DNA from: Bacteroidota bacterium
GTDB taxonomy: Bacteria; Bacteroidota; Bacteroidia; Chitinophagales; LD1
DNA length: 53,674 nucleotides
NCBI GenBank assembly: GCA_947478005.1
Contig: CANJVG010000011.1
Span: forward strand, 1-53,674
Direction of reading: 5' to 3'
A program made the position numbers and the translations under genes. Under the pieces are notes generated by a model. The model was given only the letters and a program-made list of their open reading frames with translations, ran no database searches and was not told where the DNA came from. The stretch's first letter is position 1, and every line of letters begins with the position of its first letter. This document shows, piece after piece, positions 9,098-16,473 of this stretch.

Positions 9098-10836
9098 AAG
9101 TAATTTCATTTTTGCAAGTTTTGTTAGCTAAAGCCGGCCATAAATTGTTTCAATTAACCTCTCCCGACCATGTTGACTCCTATCGTTCGTTTTATTCTCC
9201 AACCCTTCCGTGGCAGATAAAGCGTCCGAAGATAACTTGTTTCGATTCGTTGGGAGTTCATTACTTAGATGCGGGGGCAGGACATCCTTCTTATCAATTG
9301 AGGACAGGAGATAGCACTCGTATCATTCCGGTTAAAGTACCGGGTGAATATTCTGTGTTTAAACCTTATGGCGATGGAGCCTTCATAAGTTCCGAGAAGC
9401 AGAAGGTTGCCAATCTTAACACGGCATGCATCTCTATTTTGCCTGATAAGAAGGTTGTGAAGAGAAAGGCTAAATCAAATGAAATGAACAGAATTTATCT
9501 GTTACTTTTATTCATGTCTTCCTTTCGTTGCTTTGCAGAAGGCAGTGAATTTAAGATTACTGTTTATGATAGTTCAGCGACTCACGGGTATTTCTTTTTA
9601 TCGAACCCCGACCGGTTGATGATTCTCGATAAGTATGGTGAACTGGTTTACTACCGTTTGCGGGCAGCTGGATGTTCCATCTATAATTTTGCTTTGCAAC
9701 CAAATGGCCTGATGAGTTATTCCGATTTAACCAGGTTTTATTTAATGGATAGCACTTTCCGCAAGGTAGATTCCATTGAAGGCAATGAAAGGTTTATCAT
9801 GGATAAGCACGAATTGCAGGTTCTTAGCAACGGTCATTTCCTGCTGCTGGGACTGGACTCGATGCGGGAGGATGGAACGATAAAAAACGCGAATAATATT
9901 GCTACTGATACTGACGGAACTGTTATTCCTAAATGGACGGTAGTGCTCGAACTTGACAGAAACAAGAATATTGTATTTGAATGGCATGCCAAGGACCATT
10001 TTAAGAAGGAGGAGATTGATTCTTATTTTTTAGTCAGAGGCCCTGTTATAAGCTGGAACCACAGCAACGCTGCGGAGATGGACCATGATGGAAATATACT
10101 GCTGAGTAACCGGAACATGGATGAGATAACAAAAATAAACCGGACAGATGGCTCGGTGATGTGGCGTTTAGGTGGTATTGCCAATCAGTTTAGGGTTATC
10201 AACTGCCCGGTACCTTTTTACGGACAACATGATATAAGACGTATAAAGAACGGTCATATAACGCTGTTCGACAATGGTAACCATAGCACACATCATGGTG
10301 CACGGGCCCTGGAATTTAAGTTGGATGAAAAGAATAAAACAGCCGAGCTAATCTGGAGTTATATGATTGATTCGAATATTTACAGCACACGTTCGGGCAA
10401 TATGCAGCGCCTTAGTAATTCAAATACCCTTATCAATTATGGTACACTTGGCAGGAACCCTGAAAATCATTTAAGCTTTGTAGTTGTAAATAAGCAGCAA
10501 GAGAAAGTTGTGCAGATGAACGGTGCTACTTCTTACAGGGTGTTTAATTATGCCTCGCTGCCTTGGCAATTGAACCGTCCGCAAATCAGTTGTTTCGATT
10601 CGTTGGGTGTTCTTTATCTGCAGGCAGAAGCAGGACATTCATCATATCGATGGAATACGGGTGATAGTACAGAAAAAATTCCCGCCAGGGTGGCGGGAAT
10701 TTTTTCTGTGTTTGTTCCTTATGGAGATTCAGGATATATCAGTTCAGAGCAATTTTCTGTTTCCATTCGCGGAACCGATGGTCATCTTTCAGGTGCTTCT
10801 ACCTCGGGTTCTGTAAAAAGAAAACCTAAGAAGTAG
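9094..10836 (+). CDS. Arylsulfotransferase (ASST)-like protein with fused N-terminal relic
   Basis: The 580-codon frame contains an aryl sulfotransferase-like beta-propeller. Motifs include 'HELQVLSNGHFLL', 'SWNHSNAAEMDHDGNILLS' (from about residue 319), 'GQHDIRRIKNGHITLFDNG' (about 376-394) and 'HSTHHGARALEF'. Family members move sulfate between phenolic compounds without PAPS, usually in the periplasm. A second signal peptide (MNRIYLLLLFMSSFRCFAE) starts at internal ATG 9484 (residue 131), so the mature enzyme may be the 450-residue product from 9484. Residues 29-105 repeat the C-terminal Ig-like segment of the same protein (residues 480-556) without gaps, at roughly 60% identity by eye. 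The N-terminal part therefore looks like the tail of a lost upstream paralogue. The start at 9094 overlaps the sulfotransferase stop. I cannot assign the sulfo-accepting histidine with certainty. Confidence 0.8.
   Translation: MKVISFLQVLLAKAGHKLFQLTSPDHVDSYRSFYSPTLPWQIKRPKITCFDSLGVHYLDAGAGHPSYQLRTGDSTRIIPVKVPGEYSVFKPYGDGAFISSEKQKVANLNTACISILPDKKVVKRKAKSNEMNRIYLLLLFMSSFRCFAEGSEFKITVYDSSATHGYFFLSNPDRLMILDKYGELVYYRLRAAGCSIYNFALQPNGLMSYSDLTRFYLMDSTFRKVDSIEGNERFIMDKHELQVLSNGHFLLLGLDSMREDGTIKNANNIATDTDGTVIPKWTVVLELDRNKNIVFEWHAKDHFKKEEIDSYFLVRGPVISWNHSNAAEMDHDGNILLSNRNMDEITKINRTDGSVMWRLGGIANQFRVINCPVPFYGQHDIRRIKNGHITLFDNGNHSTHHGARALEFKLDEKNKTAELIWSYMIDSNIYSTRSGNMQRLSNSNTLINYGTLGRNPENHLSFVVVNKQQEKVVQMNGATSYRVFNYASLPWQLNRPQISCFDSLGVLYLQAEAGHSSYRWNTGDSTEKIPARVAGIFSVFVPYGDSGYISSEQFSVSIRGTDGHLSGASTSGSVKRKPKK
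9178..9408 (+). repeat. Relic copy of the ASST C-terminal Ig-like domain
   Basis: This segment encodes 77 residues (SYRSFYSPTLPWQ... to ...ISSEKQKV) that align without gaps to the product of 10531-10761. Shared landmarks are LPWQ, CFDSLGV, TGDST, PYGD and ISSE. A weaker match continues to a shared VKRK just before the internal start at 9484. It is best read as the surviving 3' end of a tandemly duplicated gene. Confidence 0.8.
10531..10761 (+). repeat. C-terminal Ig-like domain of the ASST-like protein, second copy
   Basis: This is the partner of the 9178-9408 segment, exactly 1353 bp downstream in the same frame. It encodes 77 residues with 'SYRWNTGDST', a pattern common in Ig-like modules of secreted Bacteroidota proteins. 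Confidence 0.8.
10669..10709. terminator. Perfect 19-bp terminator-like hairpin inside a coding region
   Basis: The arms 10669-10687 and 10691-10709 are perfectly complementary around a GGG loop. The GC-rich inner part (CCCGCCA/TGGCGGG) is flanked by A6 on one side and T6 on the other, so it has intrinsic-terminator form on both strands. It lies in frame within the ASST-like gene and 145 bp beyond the stop of the convergent Ig-repeat gene. It probably terminates that minus-strand transcript. Its effect on the plus-strand gene is unclear. Confidence 0.7.
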
Positions 10837-10853
10837 TAGCAGCCCACCTTGGT

Positions 10854-13800
10854 TTATTCCTTTACAAACTTCCTCCAGCGTCCTCCTGCTTTTACAAGGT
10901 AAATGCCTTTAGCATATTGGCTTATGTCTATGGTCAAATTGGACCCTGTAGAAGCATTAGCTTTGGTCATGTAAACTACTCTGCCCGACAGGTCAACTAC
11001 TTCAACCTGTTTCTCTGTGATAGCAGCACTTTTCCAGATGATAGTCAACAAATCTTTAGCCGGATTAGGATATAGTTCAAACCCTGCAACGGTGCTAAGT
11101 TCCTGTATACCTGTAACTACTATTTGGGTACCATTTGATAAGGCATGACACCCGTTGGAATCGGTTATCTGCAACGAATAAACACCTGTTTGAGTAGCTA
11201 CATACTGCGATGCAATGGCATTCGGAATTTCAACGCCATTCAAATACCATTGATAGCCGGTGGCATTTTGCGAAGAGAGTGTATCACCCTGCACACTAAT
11301 GGAAACAGCCGGTATAGAATAGGCACTTAACGCTACATGATTAGAGGCAGCTGTGCAACCGTTGTTATCAGTAACCGTTACATAGTAATTGCCGGCTTGT
11401 TTGGCTATTATACAAATAGCAGAGTCTCCTGTATTCCATAGGTAAGCAGCAAAGTTGCCCGCACAAATTTGTGATGAATCGCTGGAGCAGATGATAGTGG
11501 GGTTAGCCGAAATAGTAGCAACCGGAACAGTGTTTACAACTACCAGCGTACTGGTAGAAGGAGATGGACTGCTTGTGCAGTTGCCTAAGGTAGCTACTAC
11601 AGAATATGTACCGGTATCTGCTAAAGTTATGCCTGGTCTGCTTGGGCTGGATTGGCTAAATCCATTTGGCCCTGTCCAGGAGTAAGTTGCACCGTTGATA
11701 GTAGTAGCATTTAAGTTCAGTGTTTGGCCTTCGCAAACGGGACTGTTGGAAGTAGTCACCGAAATGACCGGTGTAGGGTCAACCGAAACAGTAACTGTAG
11801 CAGGAGCACTTACACAGCTACCAATAGTAGCCACCACTGAATAGGTTCCGCTATCGGTACCCAATACATTGGCTTTGCTTGGGTTTTGCTGATTGAAGTT
11901 GTTAGGGCCTGTCCATGCGTAGGAAGCACCGCTTACAACTGAGGCTGTCAAATTAAGCATGGCGCCTTCACATACCGGACTGTTGGATGAAGCCGTAGGT
12001 GCAGTCGGTGTATTGCTGATAGAAACCACGGTGGTAGCTGCATTGCTGCTGCAATTTCCTACCGTAGCTATCACCGAATAAGTACCGGAATCACCGATGG
12101 TTACATTGTTCTTGGTCGGGTTCTGTTGGTTGTTGAAGTTGTTGGGGCCTGTCCAGTTGTAAGAAGCGTTGTTGATGACAGTAGCATTTAATTGCAGATT
12201 GTCCCCTACACATAAGGGCGAATTGGAAGAGGCTGTAGGTGTTGCCGGAATAGGATTAATGACAACCGTAGTGGATGACGAAGAACTGTTGCAACCATTT
12301 ACCACAGCCACTACAGAATAAGTGCCGGCATCACCAATAGTTGTATTAGACTTACTTGGGTTTTGCTGATTAGTGAAATTGTTTGGTCCTGTCCAATTAT
12401 ACGTTGCATTGCTTATTACAGTAGCGTTTAGCTGCAGCGTAGCTCCTTCACAAAGCGGTCCGTTGTTAGAAGCCGTTGGTGAATTAGGAATCGTGTTTAC
12501 CACCACTAAGGTAGAAGCCGGTGCACTGCTGCAATTGCCTACGGTAGCAATTACATTGTAAGTTCCTGCATCGCCTGTAGTTACATTGGCTTTGCTTGGA
12601 TTTTGTTGATTGTTGAAGTTGTTTGGTCCTGTCCAGTTATAAGTTGCATTATTAATAGCGGTAGCATTTAACTGCAAGGTTGCACCCACACAAACGGGTG
12701 TGTTGGAAGAGGCTGTTAAGCCTGTAGGCAAAGCATTAACCACCACAGTTGTGGTAGAAGCGATACTGCTGCAACCGCTTACCACGGTCACTAAAGAATA
12801 GGTACCCGCATCGGAAGTAGTGGCATTGGTCTTACTTGGGTTTTGTTGATTGTTGAAGATGTTTGGTCCTGTCCAGTTATAGGTAGCGTTGGCTACGGTG
12901 GTTGCACTTAACTGCAAAGTAGCGCCTGCACAAATAGGCCCGTTATTGGACGCGGTAGCAGAAGTAGGAGCCGGATTGATTACTACTGTAGTAGTAGCAG
13001 CCGGACTCGTACAGCCACTAACTACATCCACTACGCTATAAGTTCCAGCATCACCTGTTGTTACATTGGCTTTGCTCGGGTTTTGTTGATTAGGAAAAGC
13101 GTTAGGCCCTGTCCAGTTATAAGTAGCATTGGTTACATTGGTTGCATTCAACTGCAAAGTAGCACCGGCACAAAGAGGGCCGTTATTGGAAGCAGTAGGA
13201 GCGGAGGGGATTGTATTGACAACTACGGTGGTAGTAGATGCAGCACTGTTACAACCACCTACGGTTGCTATCACACTATACACCCCTGCATCAGCTGTAG
13301 TTACATTTGCTTTGCTCGGGTTTTGGGTCGCGTTAAAAGTATTAGGGCCTGTCCAGTTATAAGTGGCATTGGTAACGTTTGCTGCATTTAATTGCAGGGT
13401 TCCACCAACACACAATGGCGAATTGGAAGAAGCCGTAGGTACAGCTACAGCAGCCGGATTGCTAATCGTGATATTCGTTCCATTCGTTGTGCAGGTACCA
13501 TCACCTGCCGAAACAGTGTAAGTACCGGGAGCCAAACCGGTGAAAGCGCCTGTTGCATTGGTTTGAGCCGAGCCGCTGTTGATGGTGTAAACAGTAGCCC
13601 CTGTTGCGGTGATGGTAATCGTACCGTTGTTTGAATTGTTGCAGGTAGGTTGTGTGCTGCTTTGGTTGGTAATAGATACACCGCAGGGCGTGCCCGAAGT
13701 ACCTGTAACCTTTATTTCATCTACGGCCAGGCAAGGATCTTTAGCTCCGCTGCCGCCTGCTTGATGCCACATGAACGCAAACCTCAAATCGGGCTGATTA

Positions 13801-14339
13801 TCAAAAGCTGCGTTGGTAATACTAGCATTTGTCCAGACCGCTATTTGTGAATAGCTGGCCAGTAAAATCCAATTGACTCCACCATCAATACTGTAATAAG
13901 CACGACCTATATAGGCTGTGGTACTGGTATTGTGGCCTTTTGATAAATACCAAAAATTGAAATTGACACCGGTATAGCCTACTGTATTAATGGCGGTATT
14001 CATCTTCGTAAACACATCGCCTGTCATAGGGCCTTGGAAAGAAGCATTGCCTGCTAAGTTGTTGTTGATGTGCATGTAATAGCTGGTTGGATTGCCGGTT
14101 ACTGCAGCCGGCTCATTGGGTGTAGTGCCGCCCAAAAAACCACCGTTGTAGGTGTTATTGATAATCCAGTAGTTGGTATTAGCCGGGTCGCTTCCTAAAT
14201 CGGTAGTATTTAATGTCCAGGTGGTACTCGACCCCGTATTAAAGGTTTCGAAATAGATGGTGGTTTGTGCCTGTAGCCCGATGGTGCTGACCAGGGATAG
14301 CAAAAACACGAAATAAAGACGGTGTAATTTATTTTTCAT
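10854..14339 (-). CDS. Secreted Ig-like repeat protein with T9SS type A sorting domain
   Basis: A protein of 1161 residues with a signal peptide (MKNKLHRLYFVFLLSLVS, cleavage after GLQAQ). Next comes a region of about 190 residues resembling MAM/cleaved-adhesin domains ('IYFETFN', 'SIDGGVNW', 'LAVDEIKVTG'). It is followed by an SprB-like segment, then eight Ig/PKD-like repeats of about 80 residues centred on 'YNWTGPNNF' and 'DAGTYSV', then two more divergent Ig-like segments ('YLWNTGDS', 'YQWYLNG'). The last 75 residues ('ELYPNPAKDLLTI' to 'FVKE') form a type A T9SS sorting domain, so the protein is expected to be exported through the outer membrane and anchored or released. It has no recognised catalytic site and is probably an adhesin or structural surface protein. 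It converges on the ASST-like gene with a 17-bp gap. Confidence 0.9.
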   Translation of the reverse strand: MKNKLHRLYFVFLLSLVSTIGLQAQTTIYFETFNTGSSTTWTLNTTDLGSDPANTNYWIINNTYNGGFLGGTTPNEPAAVTGNPTSYYMHINNNLAGNASFQGPMTGDVFTKMNTAINTVGYTGVNFNFWYLSKGHNTSTTAYIGRAYYSIDGGVNWILLASYSQIAVWTNASITNAAFDNQPDLRFAFMWHQAGGSGAKDPCLAVDEIKVTGTSGTPCGVSITNQSSTQPTCNNSNNGTITITATGATVYTINSGSAQTNATGAFTGLAPGTYTVSAGDGTCTTNGTNITISNPAAVAVPTASSNSPLCVGGTLQLNAANVTNATYNWTGPNTFNATQNPSKANVTTADAGVYSVIATVGGCNSAASTTTVVVNTIPSAPTASNNGPLCAGATLQLNATNVTNATYNWTGPNAFPNQQNPSKANVTTGDAGTYSVVDVVSGCTSPAATTTVVINPAPTSATASNNGPICAGATLQLSATTVANATYNWTGPNIFNNQQNPSKTNATTSDAGTYSLVTVVSGCSSIASTTTVVVNALPTGLTASSNTPVCVGATLQLNATAINNATYNWTGPNNFNNQQNPSKANVTTGDAGTYNVIATVGNCSSAPASTLVVVNTIPNSPTASNNGPLCEGATLQLNATVISNATYNWTGPNNFTNQQNPSKSNTTIGDAGTYSVVAVVNGCNSSSSSTTVVINPIPATPTASSNSPLCVGDNLQLNATVINNASYNWTGPNNFNNQQNPTKNNVTIGDSGTYSVIATVGNCSSNAATTVVSISNTPTAPTASSNSPVCEGAMLNLTASVVSGASYAWTGPNNFNQQNPSKANVLGTDSGTYSVVATIGSCVSAPATVTVSVDPTPVISVTTSNSPVCEGQTLNLNATTINGATYSWTGPNGFSQSSPSRPGITLADTGTYSVVATLGNCTSSPSPSTSTLVVVNTVPVATISANPTIICSSDSSQICAGNFAAYLWNTGDSAICIIAKQAGNYYVTVTDNNGCTAASNHVALSAYSIPAVSISVQGDTLSSQNATGYQWYLNGVEIPNAIASQYVATQTGVYSLQITDSNGCHALSNGTQIVVTGIQELSTVAGFELYPNPAKDLLTIIWKSAAITEKQVEVVDLSGRVVYMTKANASTGSNLTIDISQYAKGIYLVKAGGRWRKFVKE
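11520..13440 (-). repeat. Eight tandem coding repeats of about 240 bp
   Basis: Inside the Ig-like protein gene, landmark sequences recur at 240-bp spacing (for example TTTTGTTGAT at 12601, 12841 and 13081). The central units are most alike, while the outermost unit on the low-coordinate side is more diverged. The period is a whole number of codons, so loss or gain of units would keep the frame. Confidence 0.85.
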
Positions 14340-14383
14340 AGGTAACTGGTTTGAATTTTTTGTATCTTATTTTTTATGGACTA

Positions 14384-14391
14384 CGAAGGTA
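14384..14391 (-). promoter_or_regulatory. Possible -7 element of the Ig-repeat gene
   Basis: On the minus strand the sequence reads TACCTTCG, one base from the Bacteroidota -7 consensus TAnnTTTG, about 45 bases before the ATG at 14339. No strong -33 TTG partner was identified, so this is a weak call. Confidence 0.3.
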
Positions 14392-14602
14392 TATATTTTA
14401 AGGCTAAATAAATGTTCCGCCACCCATATTTATTTTAGCCGACCTTGAGCGAAGGCAAATTGGCCTTGAAAGGAGAGAAGTCGGGGGCTGAATATAGGGC
14501 TACTTATCCACATGAAATTTCTGGGAAATCGAACTGAGCGAAAATTACTCTTTATTTTTTCATTTTAGCGCCCGTTCTCATTAACTCTAAAATAACCCTG
14601 AC

Positions 14603-15904
14603 ATGAGCAAGCAACGACATTATTACTACATTGAAGGAAAAGACCCCGTTAATCCTTCGCAGTTAAAATTCATTCGCAGAGATATTGAATGTGATGATGC
14701 GTTTGAAGATGACCTCATCATGCTGGCCTTTCCTATCAAGATGATGGAGGAGATTTCTACTGTGTTGTCTAATTTCGGTTTAAGAAATGATGCCGAGTAT
14801 TTCTATAGTGAGTGCAAGGAAGTGGTAAGTGTGCCCGAAAAACATGTGAATGAAAAGGGCGAAGGCAAACTGGCTTTCCAGAGTTACTTTCATAAGTTCC
14901 CTGAATCGGTGAATGCATTTTTTGATGATGCTATTGTGGTGGTTATGCTCCATCCGCTTACCAATGCCGACTCGTCTAACAGAGATTATAATATGATAGG
15001 CTACATCCATGCCAATCATATCGACTTTACATCGCCCGATGGCGAGGTGCACAAAGGCTATTACTACAACGTACTTCGCCTAAGCGAACAAACCGTGAAC
15101 GGCAAACCGATTTACAGACGCAAACGTATTTTCACCACCATGTTCAGCATCCTGCTGGATATTGTGACCCTCAACGATATTCACTTTGTGTATGCTTCGA
15201 TGGGGCGCGAGAACCAGGCCATCAATGATGCCCTGATGATGAACAGCACACGCACCGGCAAGTTCTACGAAACCTTCCCGATGCAAAACAATACGCACGT
15301 TAACCTGCTGTATGGCAGCAGTAGCGCTTCGAAAAGGCTGGTGGATATTTCAAACAATCACGAAGCGCTGCGCGAATATTATCAGCACGCCCAGGCAAGC
15401 AAAAGCAGCTTTGTGTTTAACCAAATGCACAGCGAGGAGAATTTCTTTAAGATGGTGAGTCGTATCCTTGGTTCTTCGCCTACCAGCCGGGTGTATGCAA
15501 TGCGCGATGCCAAAGGCAATTTTGAGGCGGCAGGCTTCTTTATAAACTGGGGCGATTATCTGCATGTGAAGTTGCAGAACCCGAAAGGTCTTTTCAAAGT
15601 CATTGATTCCTTCAAAATAACCGATAAAGTATTGGTTCCTATTCTGCTGGCCGGCAAACCCGACAAGGTTCGTCAGTTGCTGAAAGGGGCAGCTTATAAA
15701 TATCGCAAGGAACACGGGGTGCAGATAACGCTGTTGAATGCCGTGAATGGCGACCCACACTTCGATATTAAAAAGAGCATTGTGTTCGACCCTTTTGTGT
15801 TTTTCGTGATTTACGACCGCAAAGAAACCCTCGAAGCAATGAAGAACCACAGTAAAGATGAACATGGTAATGTTCGGGTTTTTGTCGACACCCCTATGCT
15901 ATAG
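14603..15904 (+). CDS. Conserved protein of unknown function
   Basis: I do not recognise a named family. The 433-residue product has no signal peptide and no membrane segment, so it is probably cytosolic. It seems to have two halves. The first (about residues 20-240) includes 'NMIGYIHANHIDFTSPDGEV' and 'HFVYASMGRENQAINDALM'. The second (about 265-425) includes 'RVYAMRDAKGNFEAAGFFINW' and 'ITLLNAVNGDPHFDIKKSI'. The mixture of long strands and amphipathic helices is reminiscent of GNAT-like acyltransferase folds, but I see no diagnostic acetyl-CoA loop, so that is only a suggestion. The gene stands alone between a divergent surface-protein gene and a repeat array. Confidence 0.75.
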   Translation: MSKQRHYYYIEGKDPVNPSQLKFIRRDIECDDAFEDDLIMLAFPIKMMEEISTVLSNFGLRNDAEYFYSECKEVVSVPEKHVNEKGEGKLAFQSYFHKFPESVNAFFDDAIVVVMLHPLTNADSSNRDYNMIGYIHANHIDFTSPDGEVHKGYYYNVLRLSEQTVNGKPIYRRKRIFTTMFSILLDIVTLNDIHFVYASMGRENQAINDALMMNSTRTGKFYETFPMQNNTHVNLLYGSSSASKRLVDISNNHEALREYYQHAQASKSSFVFNQMHSEENFFKMVSRILGSSPTSRVYAMRDAKGNFEAAGFFINWGDYLHVKLQNPKGLFKVIDSFKITDKVLVPILLAGKPDKVRQLLKGAAYKYRKEHGVQITLLNAVNGDPHFDIKKSIVFDPFVFFVIYDRKETLEAMKNHSKDEHGNVRVFVDTPML

Positions 15905-15981
15905 GTCGTTTCTGTAAGATTTTCTTGATTTTGTAACGAACCATCGTTGGTTCATCGTCAGCCAAGCCTTGTTCGCCCCGA

Positions 15982-16296
15982 GACATGGATGTTTTGGTCT
16001 GAAAGATGCTTCGTCCATCGTAAAAGATTTCCCTTTTCTCTGAAAGATGTTTCGTCTATCGTAAAGGATGTTTCCTTTGCTCCAAAGGATGCTTCGTTTA
16101 TCGTAGACGGTGTTTCCTTTACTCCAAAAGAAGCTTCGTTTATCGTAGATGGTGTTTCCTTTGCTCCAAAGGAAGCTTTGTTTACCATAGACGGTGTTTC
16201 CTTTGCTATAAAGGATGCTTCGTTTATTGTGGACGGTGTTTCCTTTGCTGCAAAGGATGCTTCGTTTACCATAGACGGTGTTTCCTTTGCACTGAA
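15982..16296. repeat. Tandem array of 21-bp units, alternating as 42-bp pairs (array B)
   Basis: About fifteen contiguous units lie between two plus-strand genes. From 16045 onward every unit is exactly 21 bp (boundaries 16045, 16066, 16087, 16108 and so on to 16296). Two types alternate: one begins GGATGCTTCGTTTATCG, the other CGGTGTTTCCTTTGCTCC. At type junctions a short hairpin recurs (CCTTTG-CTC-CAAAGG). Because 21 is seven codons, both strands show long open frames (15947-16348 +, 15958-16368 -). I consider both by-products of the repeat, since neither has a convincing start or any non-repeat domain. Confidence 0.9.
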
Positions 16297-16473
16297 CCTG
16301 ACTAATTTAGTCATCCTATCCACAAAGCGGGCGGCAGAAAGACTATGAATGAACCCAATTAAAGCCATAAATTTGCTAAAGGTGTTTAACCATTGTTTCT
16401 TATTTTAGTTCCTCAATCAGTATGCAAACAGTGCTTCTAAAAAGACAACTTCGTCACCATTAAAAGCCACACC

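Noticed and set aside
15350-15865. Minus-strand frame of 171 codons
   Set aside because: Shadow of the 433-residue plus-strand gene, with no domain of its own.
15947-16348. Open frame of 133 codons on the plus strand (and 136 codons on the minus strand at 15958-16368)
   Set aside because: Both arise from the 21-bp period of array B, which keeps any stop-free unit open. Neither has a credible start, leader or non-repeat domain.
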